A DNA stretch of 64,000 nucleotides, from the NCBI GenBank assembly GCA_011033025.1, contig WFMF01000480.1, forward strand, positions 62,001 through 126,000, written 5' to 3'. Below are positions 1 through 12,053 of the stretch, in pieces. How positions within the stretch are numbered: position 1 is the stretch's first letter; each line of letters starts with the position of its first letter. The translations under genes were made by a program, and so were the position numbers. This stretch comes from Beroe forskalii. Its lineage: Eukaryota; Ctenophora; Nuda; Beroida; Beroidae. Under the pieces are notes generated by a model. That model saw nothing but the letters and a program-made list of their open reading frames with translations, ran no database searches and was not told the DNA's origin.

Positions 1-1444
1 ATTCCGCTGCGGAATTAGCGCACGTTACAGTCTTCAGGTTTAACACCGGGTTTTAAACCGGTTCGCAGCAGAGATACATGTCGACTTGATTCCGGTGTGA
101 CAGACGCTGGATATAAGCGAGTATACTGGGTGAGTGACGTCACAGTGGGGGTGGATGCAGTGACTTGGTGACGTGCTGCTCTGAGGCTAGTTTAAATGGG
201 TGAAGTTGCTATACGGAGCACGGAATGTGTCCTGGTAAACCCAGCGCGTGTCGGGAGAGTCATGACGTCATCACTTAGTAGCCAGGGAATCGTGGTGATG
301 AATTCCTTGGGGGTATGCAGGTGCTTTATTCGTGAATCGTTATCATTCGTGAATCGTTAATTAGTATCATTCGTAAATAATTATTATTCGTGAATCGCAC
401 GCAGACTTCCCACACTCCGAAAAACGGCAGCACGTTCCCGAAATGCCGAAGTATTTTTAACGCTTAGCCCATGAAGCCTCGGATGAATCAGGAACTTAAT
501 TAATTTCTCCTGATTCCCCGTGAGAATAAGTGATTTGCTGGAAAATCATTTATTCCTATGGTTGCCTCCAATATACAGATAGTAGAATCTCCAAGTTCAC
601 GTCTTGATCCATCATGATATAATTCTCAATCATTATCGGCACGCCGTATAAATAATCGAGAAAAGCGGATAGATAGTACTAGAAAGTTAAGTTCGTGACG
701 CGTTTAAACCCCGGTTCGTGACCCCAAGTTAAGTAGCAGATCTATCGGTCATGATCAGAGAGCTGCATGCTGTACTGGTTCTATAGTAGAGCGGAGCTTG
801 CCACGCACGCCAGGGAGGCTGCACTTTAACACCTGATAACGACGTCACGTACTGGCATTGCGCATATCGGAAAAGTGCCGTTAAACACAAACACTCAGAC
901 AGTCAGTCTTACGGAGGGCAGGCGTCTTTGAGGGGGAAAATGCAGAATCTTAACACAAAGTAGTATTACAGCTATGTTAATTATCTTTAGTTTAATTTCC
1001 CATTAACATCGTACTATATCTCATAGAATTGAAATGAACGAGAAGCATTTAATCGGATAACATGCAGCTTTGGAAATTGTTATAAATTTCAATAATAATG
1101 AGATGGTATAAGAATTTGAATTAAAACATCACACAATAGTCTCTTCAGCTTCGTAGCCAGCAACTTCCCGTGTGTTTGTGCGTTAGCAAACTATCAAGAG
1201 ATACAGGTGTTATTTCCGAGACACACGCGATTTATAACGAATTCGAGAATAGAAATAATAAAATAATAATAAAATATAGGCACAGAAGACATAGAATGGC
1301 ACGGAACATATTGAAAAACTTTTATAGCAGCTGTTGGAGCAGTGACGCGCACGGTGCGCACTATAATATCATTATTTTAGGAATTCTGAAAAGACGAAGA
1401 AAGCTATAGCGGCAGGAGCTATAAGTTGCTAGGCGAGCGAGTGC
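1..1444. other. AT-rich intergenic DNA
   Basis: I see no supportable gene here. The stretch carries two exact TGACGTCA octamers, at 135-142 and 263-270. A related GACGTCAC lies near 850. These are probably fragments of the dispersed foldback family seen intact at 1445. A short tandem repeat lies at 325-398. Otherwise it is unremarkable AT-rich sequence. Confidence 0.6.
325..398. repeat. Short tandem repeat of ATTCGTGAATCGTTA type
   Basis: The motif ATTCGTGAATCG occurs about four times with uneven spacers of 4-15 bases. It is a small degenerate minisatellite with no coding content. Confidence 0.7.
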
Positions 1445-1514
1445 AATAGGCGGCTAAGATGACGTCATTGTCAAGAGCTCAAGGTGGTGAGTTGATGACG
1501 TTAAACCACCTATT
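1445..1514. repeat. CRE foldback element, reference copy
   Basis: This 70-bp imperfect palindrome starts AATAGGCGG and ends CCACCTATT. The left arm holds the exact octamer TGACGTCA (1460-1467) and the right arm holds GATGACGTTAA. The centre reads AGAGCTCAAGGTGGTG. The same order of motifs recurs at many places in the window, so this is a repeat family and not a chance palindrome. TGACGTCA is the canonical CREB/ATF site. Any regulatory role is inference. The size and inverted ends would also fit a very short MITE. Confidence 0.75.
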
Positions 1515-2033
1515 CTTGTGACACTGCACCCTAAAAACCTCATCACCTATAAAATCAACTATTCTAGTGTTATTAAACAACATAGCCTAGTATTGCTTAA
1601 CGAACAAGGGCAGAAATAATTAACTGAAATAATATAAAATAAAATATTGAAGAAAACATAGTATATTTTCTTGAAAATATATAGACTCTATACTACAGCA
1701 GCTACTTGTTGTATTTATAAATATTTGAATTGGAGCAACCTTGTACGTTGACTTAGCTAATTGTTGAAAGAATAGGAAGAATAAACCGATGGTATTTTAC
1801 ATCGATATATATATAAATATTATGATAATATAAAATACGACATATGGCAACGTGGGCTCAACCTAATTTACAAGTCTACACCGACTGCGTTATGAGAAGC
1901 GCAGGAAAAGCGAACGGTTGAAAGTGGAATTGCTATGATGGTTTAGCATGGTCAATTGGTGACGTGATAGCCGGTTACCCGCTGACAAGTCTTGCTGGGC
2001 AATGGCGCTGAGTGTAGTGCTCACAAAACCAAA

Positions 2034-2064
<31 letters not shown>

Positions 2065-3929
2065 CCGCATATTGTGGCTATTAAACTTATCTAATTATAC
2101 TATAACATCTCATTGCATGGGTGTGTTTAGTCAGGTTTTAGTTTGGGATTGCATACGAGAAAGAGGGGGAGAAGACAGGCAAATTGCCATGATTAAGTCT
2201 GCCATTTTTGGGAGTTAGGCCAAATTATGCTGGAGTTCCGGATGAAAATTACGCGATTTACTGCTTCACTTGGTACACAATATAATGAGCAAACCTAACG
2301 CTTCTTACAGACTTTTTATTAGGAGATGCCCCTGTCTGCATGGAAATAATACAGATGCATTACAACAGTACACTCTAGACAAACAAACGACTGAGTGACA
2401 CTGATATCATGGGTTACAATAACCAGATAACCGTAACAATGGTCAGCGTAATAATCAGAAATTTCCTAGATCTAAACTAAACTATTTTTATATGCGTGGG
2501 TTATAACTAACCTCATACCGAAATAAAATAATATATAAATTCGATGGAGTAATATTAGATTCAATTCAATAGCATAAATAATCCAATATTATTTAAACAA
2601 TAAATCTATACAATTAATTAATAGAATATTCGCAGTAATAATCGGATTATCAATTAACGTAATCTGTAACAAATTAAAGAGCGGCGGTTATACGATGGTC
2701 ACATACACGAATCTGGGAGCTGGCAGAGATTAAAGTCTGTCCCAAGCAAATGAGCAGGCATGATTCATGGCTTTGTGTAGTATTAGTTTATTACAGCCAC
2801 GGCGATAAGTTCTGAAGAATTAATAATCCCCAAGCATGTTACTGTGTGCTACATCATGAGTAGGTACATGCAGATGAATCCCACACCAAGTAGGGTGGGT
2901 CGTACTGGGGCTCTTCAAGCAGATGGTAGTAGCACAGCAAGCCACTCTGAGGGCTTCCAGGGTGTTACAAGCAACACCAGCCTAGAAATGCCTGGTAGCA
3001 CCTGGTAGCGCATGGTGGTTCTGCGTCGAGACAATGCCTGCCTGGCTCCAAAATGTCAGTATGTTCTCCATAATATTATGAGAGATTTTAGGCGACTCAA
3101 AAACCAGCATATCAGGAGGATCTATAGATAAGATTGAAAGAATCTGTTTACATAAGAAGAACATAGGGCAACTCAGTTTTTCATGATAATGTAATAAGAA
3201 CAGACTTTTGTTGAGTGTATTTTAAGAAAAATCATCTTAAGGAAGCCTCAGCTGTTATTAATAAATCTCTTTATATTATACGTACCTTTCATCAAAAAGC
3301 ATATTAATATCTTTGCTTGTCAGCAAATCTAGTGCCTGCAGTTTCTCGAACTGAGAAATCGAAGCCATCTGACACGCAAAACAGGCTGCAGTTTTTATAA
3401 CGAGTCCATCGTATGATAATGAAGCTTGCTTTACATAAATATTAACAAGAAGTATGCAACACTGAGGATGAACTTTCAGCAGTGTTCTCTGGGCAGGGAT
3501 TTATTTCATTTCGAGGAAATTAATAAAATATACGAAAATACCAGCACAGAGGGAGGGAAGGAAGGGTAGTGAAAAAACGAACTTTTGAAGGTTTTCCAGG
3601 AAATTAATAAACTCGAAGCTTTGAAACGGATAAAAAATCCAAGTGCGAATCCGAAAGAACTGTCTGTGGAACTACTAGATTTAAGTTTTCAGCAAATCAA
3701 GTCAAGAGCTGTGCCCTGTGAACAATACTGAATATTTTTAAGCGATTCCCGATATGCCGTGCGAGTCTCAACTCAGTGCAGTTTATCATAAACTCACAAG
3801 TCAGTGAAATCCCTGCTTTTTAGCGTGACCCTGCAGAGTTTCACAAGTTGGGTGTGGCTCTGGAGTTTCACTTGATGAGGATGAAGAGCGATGAAAGGGA
3901 TGTCAGACAGAGTACAGGAGTTACAGAGC
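1515..3929. other. AT-rich intergenic DNA
   Basis: There is no supportable gene. It contains a CA microsatellite at 2031-2064 and a degenerate foldback fragment (GGTGACGTG) near 1961. The short open frames match nothing I recognise and have no repeated or conserved structure. Confidence 0.55.
2031..2064. repeat. (CA)n microsatellite
   Basis: An almost pure run of CA dinucleotides, interrupted by two T bases near its left end. Confidence 0.95.
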
Positions 3930-4003
3930 CAGGCAGTGGGAATGACGTCATTATCATAACTCAAAGTGAGAAGTTGATGACCTTGGTCAGCCTATCTTGC
4001 GCG
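3930..4003. repeat. CRE foldback element copy
   Basis: It contains AATGACGTCATTATCA, then an ACTCAAAGTGAGAAGTTGATGA centre and arm, and a CCTATCTTGCGCG right end. The order matches the copy at 1445. The left AATAGG terminus is decayed. Confidence 0.65.
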
Positions 4004-4366
4004 TTGAGTGCAGTAGATCATGAGTCCATCGTGCAGCACAGAACCTATTGTAACTACTCGCTGGAATACGATCTTACTTTGCAGTAGGACTATCATAACT
4101 TCATGAGATAGCAGTCACACCAGTCACAAATTGTAAGCAATTATGAAGTTTGATCTATAATTACTGATATTGCGCGATGTAGGTAGATGATTCAACGTAG
4201 TTCTCATACAAACAATTCATAGCGAATTTCTTGATCTCATCTTTAAAGTCAGGTTGATTTAGGAAATAGCATAGATTGAATAAAGTTTCTTTTGATTTTC
4301 ATTCAATTTCATGAAACAGGCCACAATGGAGAAAGTTGCAACTGCATTTTAACCTCGCGTGCGAAA

Positions 4367-4435
4367 AATAGGCGGTTCAACGTAATCAACTCACGACACT
4401 GGGTTGTGATAATGACATCATCTTAACTGCATATT
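4367..4435. repeat. CRE foldback element copy, reverse orientation
   Basis: It starts AATAGGCGGTTCAACG and ends TTAACTGCATATT. The right arm carries ATAATGACATCATC, one base away from the octamer. The 69-bp length and the arm pairing match the family. The left flank is GCGTGCGAA, similar to the GC-rich flanks of other copies. Confidence 0.75.
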
Positions 4436-4775
4436 GTGTTTCGTGTCAGTACATCATTTAATCTGTGCATGCATGCACAATGAATTTCATGCCTAATTTC
4501 TATCAAATCACACCTGCACTTACCACTCACTGTAATTATACTTATCGTAGTAACATATTCTAGTCACCAAACTGAACACAGCAAACAGAACATAGAGAAT
4601 ACTAATCCGACTCTCTTGTGGATGATAACTCATAATCAGATAATTGGAAACATGGTGTGAACCTTCGAACGCGGGCACACTTTTAGTATCAGAGTACTAG
4701 TATACTGATAAGTACGATTAGTTAAAAATCGGATTTCATGCTTGCAAAAACAAGAGAATATACTTTTGTCGAGCA

Positions 4776-4789
4776 GGGTCACGTGACCC
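4776..4789. promoter_or_regulatory. Perfect 14-bp E-box palindrome
   Basis: GGGTCACGTGACCC is a perfect palindrome centred on TCACGTGA, the site class bound by USF/MITF/TFE factors. GTCATGTGATC follows 3 bases later. With no gene nearby, function is only inferred. Confidence 0.4.
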
Positions 4790-5575
4790 GGAAGGTCATG
4801 TGATCCAAATCACCTGCTGGTGTACGGAGAATTATAACGTATGGACCAAGTCCTCTCAGTGGACGTGACATCATGTAACCTGGTCACGTGTGCTGCGGAC
4901 AGAACATTGCCTTCCATCCACTACACAGGATACAACTACCTACAGGAATACTGGATCTCTCGATCAAAACTCCTGGTCTCCTGGTATTATTCTTCAGTCC
5001 CAAGTATAGACGAGGGTTACTTTATCCCTGAGTAAGCTCCTGTAGAAGGGAGAGTACTAGATGAGAGGAGAGTATACCTTTGCAATTTTAGTTTTTAGTT
5101 CAATGGTTTGAAAACTGCACGAACCATATCGCAGTGGCAAGTAAAGACATCATAAGAATAATTTATGTTGAGTACGTTAAAATCTCATTAAGTAATCATG
5201 AAGCAAAAACAGCAATTTACTTTTTCAAAATTTCTTCAGGGGGATCGACAACTAATTGTCCCCCACCTGCCCACCGTGGTAAAATTTAAAGGAATTAAGG
5301 ACTGCAACTGTTCCCCCTGTTTGGGACCAAAGAGAATTGTAAGTTACATAAGTATAACATACGTAAAAGTAAAAAGTAAATTCACTGTGACGGTCGAGCC
5401 ACCAACAGCACTCTAAGATTACACACTCGCTAGTTCGATTCCCGGAAATACACAAAGAAGAACAGTCAAGCCACCACAATACCAGTACAACTACACAAAA
5501 AAACCGATAACGCCGCGGGGCGCGCACCTATGATTGAAGCGTGACCTCTCACAAGCGACCTACTCACCACTGTCG

Positions 5576-5592
5576 GTGTGTGTGTGTGTGTG
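5576..5592. repeat. (TG)n microsatellite
   Basis: A short pure run of about eight TG dinucleotides. Confidence 0.9.
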
Positions 5593-6355
5593 GGGAGACG
5601 CCGATACTTGTTTCTACACAGGAGGGGCTGCTTAGTAGTGGCAAGTCGGTGGTTGAAAACAATGTCATTATTATAGTTTAGAGCAACATCTTGATAGCGT
5701 GCTACAGGACTTTCGGTACTCCGGATTCCACAGAAAATAATGATTGTAAGGTCTACTATCACAATATCAACGTAAAATGAAAAGGAAGGTAGCGGAGCGC
5801 AATAATTCCAACACGCCATCTTTCATGCGTCATTGGTACAAAATATCAAACCCCGCATGCGAACAAAGCACTGCAGTGATTGATGTCACGGTCAGGGCAT
5901 ATCTCGGGGTTTCAGTGACGCACAGCTGCCTATTCTGTGATTTGGTAAGGAGGAGTAGAATTTGGTGAGGGATTTAGTGCGCAGTACATCGTCTCCCTCC
6001 CTCAAGTCGTAATGCAGGAGTAGTAGAGCTTCTCCTCTCGGCAGAAGAGAGACACAACATGAACTGTAGTACACTGAGGATAATAGGCAGGATCGGAGCT
6101 AGTGACGGTAGCATCATGTCTTGAAATGGGGGACTAAAAACATCGGACTGCCTATATATGGTACTTTCCTAAGAAATCCCTGAAGTCATGAGTTTACTCT
6201 AAGCCAGCAACAGGACTTGGGTAATATCCCACTAATACAATGTCGTGGGATGGAGCTCCTGAGCGAGCAGTAAATACACGCCCAGCGTGACCTTGGTAAC
6301 TATTGTTTGCAGTTTCTAAAGCTCTCAGCAATGTGCAATAATACCGTGCGCGTAG

Positions 6356-6426
6356 AAATAGGCGCTTCAACACCATCAACTTACTAAGAGTTGTTTTGGT
6401 AAGAACGAAATCTTAACCGCCTATTT
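6356..6426. repeat. CRE foldback element copy, ends intact
   Basis: It starts AAATAGGCGCTTCAACACCA and ends AATCTTAACCGCCTATTT, so the terminal repeats are the best preserved in the window. The internal CRE is decayed (AACGAAATC). Flanks are CGTGCGCGTAG and CTCG. The copy shows that the ends are conserved separately from the CRE core. Confidence 0.75.
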
Positions 6427-6635
6427 CTCGTTTGGGTGAAGCTGTAGACTCCATAAGAGTTTCCAACTACAGAGCACTAACTTTAGATAGGTATAATAAG
6501 TACTTCAGTTAAAGTTCATTCTTTTCCACTCTCTGTTTCAAGCTAAGTTCTCAAACTCTCATAATGATAAACAATAGCTACGATGCAGGTCGACCATTCA
6601 ACCAAGGACTATTTTACTGATGCACCCACAGGAGT

Positions 6636-6710
6636 AATAGGCAGTTGAGATGTCGTCATTATCATAGTGCCATAAAGTTAGTTGCCTAAGTTGAACTTGA
6701 ATCTCCTATT
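6636..6710. repeat. CRE foldback element copy
   Basis: It starts AATAGGCAGTTGAGATG and carries TCGTCATTATCA. It ends AATCTCCTATT, followed by TTTAGCGCGCG. It has the same orientation as the copy at 1445 and is about 75 bp long. Confidence 0.7.
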
Positions 6711-6850
6711 TTTAGCGCGCGGAAGTTTGTCATTTATACACCGTGGGTGGATTAGTTTTTGTGGTTGAAAGATGTTAATTGAAGAACCACCTAACAGGCA
6801 GCTTCCAGTGCTGAAGCAGTGTGTCCCAGGTTGTTCAGCGGTGGCGTGTC

Positions 6851-6918
6851 AATAGAGTTGAAGTGACGTCAGTACCATGCCCCAAAGTAGGAAGTTGAAG
6901 ACGTTAAACTGTTTCTCT
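6851..6918. repeat. CRE foldback element copy
   Basis: It starts AATAGAGTTGAAG and carries an exact TGACGTCA (6864-6871). It continues with GAAGTTGAAGACGTTAAACTG. The right terminus is decayed. Confidence 0.65.
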
Positions 6919-7111
6919 TTCATAGAGGCGGGGGCAGCAGTAGGGAGGCAGTAAAGTTACATTAGATAATACACTTACGATAAGGACTTTAAATAATGTT
7001 ACAGCGCTCAACAGTTACGTGACAACTGACAAGGGGAATTAGTGTCATTCAGATTCTACTTTCTACTGTACTATTGCAGAAGTAGTCGTCAGGCATCAGA
7101 TTACATGGGCT

Positions 7112-7174
7112 GAGCTTCACGTCATCAACTCACAACTCAAAAATGGAAATGAGGTGTCATTCACTCGCCTGTAT
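7112..7174. repeat. CRE foldback element copy, degenerate
   Basis: GCTTCACGTCATCAACTCAC matches the left arm in reverse orientation. AATGAGGTGTCATTC corresponds to the CRE arm. It ends near CGCCTGTAT. Confidence 0.5.
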
Positions 7175-7212
7175 GGTTCGCAGGGTACTGGAGACTGAAG
7201 CTAGTTCTGTAA

Positions 7213-7377
7213 CTTCAATACCAGTATTACAAGGCTGGGATCGTAACTGATTGTGCTACTGAAGTACTGTGGATGTTCGGATAATACACTACAGAACTAC
7301 CTGTACTATCCGAACATCCGCAGTACTTCAGTAGCACAATCAGTTACGATCCCAGCCTTGTAATACTGGTATTGAAG
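7213..7377. repeat. 71-bp-arm inverted repeat (hairpin)
   Basis: The left arm 7213-7283 is the reverse complement of the right arm 7307-7377 over 71 bases with one mismatch (T against C near the loop end). The spacer is 23 bases. The near-perfect arms mean the structure is young or maintained. A transcript would fold into a ~71-bp duplex, longer than a typical animal miRNA precursor and closer to a hairpin siRNA locus. It could equally be a recent foldback insertion. I see no obvious target-site duplication. Confidence 0.95.
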
Positions 7378-7929
7378 ACAGTGCTGCTTTAACTTTAAGA
7401 GAGGGAATTGGTAATTGAGGTGAGTATTGAGTAATTGAGAGGAGTAATTGAGGAGAGTAATTCAAGCATTGAGTGAAGTAAGGAGGGATAATATCACATA
7501 CCACCTACTGCCATTGACATAGAATACTATCTGACAATATTCTTGACAATTTCAGGAAACAATATATATTCTCGGGCGAGGCAGACGGTTAAAAGTTCCG
7601 TAGTATTTATGAGATTGAGTTGCGAGGGCAATGTCAGACGCCGAGCAGTAGCTAGCTCAGGGAAAGAGAGACAACTGATCACACTGCCACAGCAGACAGA
7701 ATATCGGTGGATTTACACTGCACTGTCCACACCCGGACCACAGGTGACCGGGGGTGACGTCACTGTCAGGGGATAAAGTGGCGCGTTGCTGACGCCAGGG
7801 AGTGTAGGACGAGCTCCGCGGATATCATTATAATATATAGATGCATTTCCGCGTGAGCCATTAAACCATTAGGAATATTATGAAATAAATAGGTGTCATT
7901 AATACATTCGTAGGAGCAGTGTACGAGTC
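7378..7929. other. Intergenic DNA with a CRE octamer
   Basis: Several short GAGTAATTGAG repeats lie at 7405-7475. An exact TGACGTCA lies at 7755-7762. I see no gene. Confidence 0.5.
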
Positions 7930-8350
7930 ATTATACCAACGAGAGAACGAGGAGTGGGAAAGAGGAGGGGAGTGGGAAAGAAGAGGGGAGTGGAGAGGGA
8001 AGTGGGAAAGAGGAGGGGAGAGGGAGTGGAGTGGAGAGGGGAGTGGAGAAGGACTGGAGAGAGGAGGGGAGTGGAGAGGGGAGTGGGAAAGAGGAGGGGA
8101 AGGGGAAAGAGGGGGGGGGGGAGTGGGAGGGAAGAGGGGAGTGGGAAGGAGGAGGTGGTGGGAATGAGAACGAGGAGTGGGTAATAGGAGGGGAGTGGAA
8201 AAAAGGGGGAGTGGGAGTGGGAAAGAGGAGTGGGAAAGAGGAGGGGAGTAGGAAAGAGGAAGTGAGTGGGAAAGAGGACGATATGGGGGGATTGGAGACG
8301 GTGAAAGGGAAGGAAGTTGGGGTGTAGTGGGAAATGAGAAAGGGAGTGGA
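7930..8350. repeat. Polypurine minisatellite (GGGGAGTGGGAAAGAGGA type)
   Basis: About 420 bases are almost pure purine on the plus strand, made of variants of GAGTGGGAAAGAGGAGGG. An 11-13 base G run lies near 8110. The minus strand therefore reads as Ser/Pro/Leu/His-rich open frames of up to 179 codons, which are by-products of a stop-free pyrimidine repeat. Long polypurine tracts of this kind can form triplex or quadruplex DNA. Confidence 0.9.
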
Positions 8351-9159
8351 GAGCGGGAAAAGACAACCATACACAGCGAGGAGAGGAGTGGGAGGTGCAA
8401 AGGTGAGGGAATGAGGAGAAACGTAAGAGCTTGGAAGAGGAGGAAAGGAGGGGCGGGTGAGGAAGCAGTTGTTGACGGGATGGAAAGGAGAGTAGGAGAC
8501 AGGGCTAGGAAGAATGGTAAAATATTATAAATAGTAAAAACTTATTAAGAGAGAAAAGGAAAGAAATGGTAGATTGAGATTGTGAAATGAAAGACCAAAG
8601 AAGGAGGGCAAGGATGGTGCGCGGCATACTTTATTTGGTATGATTAGATTCATCATTACCAAAAGTCTAAAAGGCGAGTAAAACAAAAGGTAGCATTTTG
8701 GTGGAGTGAGACTCGGGAGGCAACAACTACTATAATAGAGTAATGGCTGGTGTATACAGTGTATTGTGTAACTGTAATATGGTTTCGGCTGATTTGGAAA
8801 CGAAATACATCGCGTTTCGAAATTCGAATGGGGGGATAAGCTATTGTCGGTCAATTGACGTTATGAAGTTATACGGCTTGAAATTCGTCTCGAATACTCA
8901 GCGCTGTCATGTAGGCGACTCAAGCTAATTAAGTTATTTTGAACAAATTAACTGAATGTAACAATAAGGGTATTAAAAAGCGGTTGCCATCTTATTATTA
9001 GCATAATGATTTGGAAAATGAATATTTCAAGTCAATGCAGGATGAACTTTTGGAAAATAAATACAAACTAGTTCGAAGATTAAGCTGAATCTTGAAAATA
9101 ATAAAAAATTCGAGCAGAGAAGACAAGCGACAGACAATGGAGTCGGCTAATGGTTGAGA
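8351..9159. other. Intergenic DNA
   Basis: The purine bias fades to about 8530, followed by ordinary AT-rich sequence. No gene or repeat is recognised. Confidence 0.5.
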
Positions 9160-9510
9160 ATGACAGCACGTAACACTCAAACACTCAATGACAGCACGTA
9201 ACACTCAAACACTCGATAGACAGCACGTAACACTCAAATACTCAATGGCAGCACGTAACACTGAAACACGTAACACTGAAACACGTAACACTGAAACACG
9301 TAATGACAGCACGTAACACTGAAACACTCAATAGCAGCACGTAACACTGAAACACTCAATGGCAACACGTAACACTCAAACACTCAATGACAGCACGTAA
9401 CATTCAAACACTCAATGACAGCACGTAACACTCAAACACTCAATGACAGCACGTAACACTCAAACATTCAATGACAGCGTGTATCACTCAAACACTCAAT
9501 GGCAGCACGT
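9160..9510. repeat. 28-bp minisatellite
   Basis: The unit is CAGCACGTAACACTCAAAC followed by ACTCAATGA, repeated about 12 times with few changes. A nested shorter unit, CACGTAACACTGAAA (15 bp), repeats at 9255-9305. There are no unique spacers, so it is not a CRISPR array. Confidence 0.95.
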
Positions 9511-10175
9511 TAATAGTAACGAAATTTGGACAATGGACTGCTAATGCAGAACTCCATTCTTCCCGCGGCTTTAGTCATGATATTATATATAGCGACATAC
9601 GCAAAATCTTGATGACAAAACTCCAATTCCAAAAGAGTAAAGACTGACACGGTGTTGTTGTTACAAAATTGCTACAAAATCGTCAGGACGCACGCGCTAA
9701 ACTCCAGTCGACAGAAGCAGTAGAAGATCTCCATGAATTTTCCTAACTCAAATCTGAAATCCCTGTTGAAAGCATTAGGGGAAGTGCTCCGAATCAAACA
9801 CATACATAATGCGCGTTGGCGAGGATGACGCGTGTGGGTCGTAACACTAATAGCCGTTTCATTGCCGTCAATTGCCTGTTCTAAGCCGTGATATTGACGT
9901 AACTCCCAACCATTGCTACCTGGCTGGTGACTGCTGTGTGTGTTGCAAGTAATACGGCAGTACTGTCTCCAATATATTAGAATCGTATGGGAGGCGCTAT
10001 ATATTATGCCGGAGTCACGTTGTGACTGACTACCATGAAATTGCTGCTGAAATGTCCAATAAACTGTATTAATAAACCTAGGAATATTACACTAATTAAC
10101 ACGTTTTAGAAATCAAGCGCTTCAGTGAAAGTATCGAAATAGCTTGCTCATGTATGCGCCTAGTACTGCAACTCT
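9511..10175. other. Intergenic DNA
   Basis: AT-rich sequence without a recognised gene. GATGACGCG near 9823 is a possible remnant of the foldback family. Confidence 0.45.
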
Positions 10176-11095
10176 CAGCACAGTAACTTTCTGCACTGCA
10201 TTCTGCAATTCACTGCACAGCAACTCACTGCACCGCGACTCACTGCACTGCAATTCACTGCACTGCAACTCACTGCACTGCAACTCACTGCACTGCAACT
10301 CACTGCACTGCAGTTCTCGCTGCACTGCAGTTCTCACTGCACTGCAACTCACTGCACTTCAGTTTTCACTGCACTGTAGTTCTCACTGCACTGCAGTTCT
10401 CACTGCACTGCAGTTCTCACTGCACTGCAGTTCTCACTGCACTGCAACTCACTGCACTGCAACTCACTGCACTGCAACTCGCTGCATTGCAATTCTCAAT
10501 GCACTGTAGTTCTCACTGCACTACATTCTGCAAATCACTGCACTGCATTTCTCTCTGCACTGCAGTTCTCGCTGCACTGCAGTTCTCGCTGCACTTCACT
10601 TCTCACTGCACTGCAGTTCTCAATGCACTGCAACTCAGTGCACTGCAGTTCTCACTGCACTGCATTTCTCACTGCACTGCAACTCACGGCACTGCAACTC
10701 ACTGCAGTTCTCACTGCACTGCAGTTCTCACTGCACAGCATTTCTCACTGCACTGCAACTCACGGCACTGCAACTCACTGCAGTTCTCACTGCACTGCAG
10801 TTCTCACTGCAGTGCAACTCACTGCACTGCAGTTCTCACTGCACTGCAGTTCTCACTGCACAGCAGTTCTCACTGCACTGCAGTTCTCACTGCACTGCAT
10901 TTCTCACTGCACTGCAACTCACGGCACTGCAACTCACTGCACTGCAGTTCTCACTGCACTGCACTTCTTACTGCACTGCAGTTTTCACTGCACTGCAGTT
11001 CTCACTGCACTGCATTTCTCTCTGCACTGCAGTTTTCACTGCACTGCAGTTTTCACTGCACTGCAGTTTTCACTGAACTGCAGTTCTCACTGCAT
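10176..11095. repeat. 17/15-bp minisatellite with CTGCAG (PstI) sites
   Basis: The main unit is CACTGCACTGCAGTTCT (17 bp), mixed with a 15-bp variant ending CAACT. There are about 55 copies. Blocks of the two variants alternate, so a higher-order pattern is present. The plus frame is open for 204 codons with a 17-residue period (QFSLHCSSHCTAVLTAL). Because 17 is not a multiple of 3, one stop-free unit opens all phases, so this is not evidence of a protein. Confidence 0.97.
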
Positions 11096-11676
11096 GACTG
11101 AACATACATCGCTTTTTGTTGAGCTAAACCTGAGGCTGAACCTCTGACAGTGATATCGTAGAATGCACTAATAGAGCACTAAAGTTGGGATCATGTCAAT
11201 TTGATATTGACCATCAGCTCGCACAGATTGGTGAATGTTATGTCTAGAATTTATGGGATCCAGGGGTGCTAAGCTAATAAACCTGCCTGCGATACTGTAG
11301 CCGCTGCAGACGTAACACACAAGAACCCGACCTGCCTGTTGACACGGATGTAACAAGCGTTGCTAGCCTTCAACCCTTGAGACATTTAGACAAATAGTTT
11401 ACAAAAACTCTGAATATAACACGCAGATAACAGCATAATGAATTAAATAATTTCTGAAAACCTATATTTACTCAATTTCTTAAGAGAATTTAATGTTTTA
11501 GAAAAAGAGGGGTAAGTAGATGTTTTGTAGTTATAGAATATACTATATGTCAAGAGACAAATCTAACCACTAAAAAGCAGGTTTTCTCGCGGCGCGAAAA
11601 TTTTTAGCATTCCACTGAAATTACAACGAACTATGTGATGAAAAGGAGGAAGTATATTATACCCCGTGTGGAGGAA

Positions 11677-11743
11677 ATAGTGAGGGAGTCGTCACTAGCA
11701 ACCCATGTTAAGTTATGATAATGCCGTCATCTCAACAAGAGGT
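11677..11743. repeat. CRE foldback element copy, degenerate
   Basis: AATAGTGAGGGAGTCGTCAC starts the copy. GATAATGCCGTCATCTCAAC forms the CRE arm with one base changed. Confidence 0.5.
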
Positions 11744-12027
11744 ACTCAAGCGCCGGGCATATTCCATGCCGAGTGTTAAAGCTACATACGGCCATGTTAT
11801 AAAGTATCTCGAAAATATTTTTACCGAAAGACATCAGCTAAAACATTAATAGAAATTTATATTTATAAATAATATAGAGCTATGAAATATTAATTGGAAT
11901 AAGAGAAATTTACTAGGGGTTTTCGCCAGGATAAAGTTCGTTTGTGTGTGTGGGTTTGTCTGTGTGTGTGTGTGCCGGTATTCATATTTTGAAATTAGAT
12001 CCAAGAATCAAAATAATAAATTGTGAG

Positions 12028-12053
12028 CAATATCACGGTTTGCACTTTTTACT
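12028..12053. repeat. Dispersed fragment shared with 33891-33915
   Basis: AATATCACGGTTTGCACTTTTTAC is identical to the right arm of the hairpin element at 33779-33935. Only this fragment is present here. Confidence 0.7.

Larger units (their letters stand above)
4436..6355. other. AT-rich intergenic DNA
   Basis: I see no gene. Overlapping open frames near 5200-5970 on both strands have no recognisable domain. The stretch holds an E-box palindrome at 4776 and a short TG run at 5576-5592. Confidence 0.5.

Noticed and set aside
5252-5968. Overlapping 91-, 117- and 63-codon frames on both strands
   Set aside because: They overlap in conflicting frames, match no family I know, and lie in otherwise repeat-like AT-rich DNA.
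9160-9510. Regular 28-bp repeats resembling a CRISPR array
   Set aside because: The repeats are directly adjacent, with no unique spacers and no cas genes, and the window is eukaryotic.
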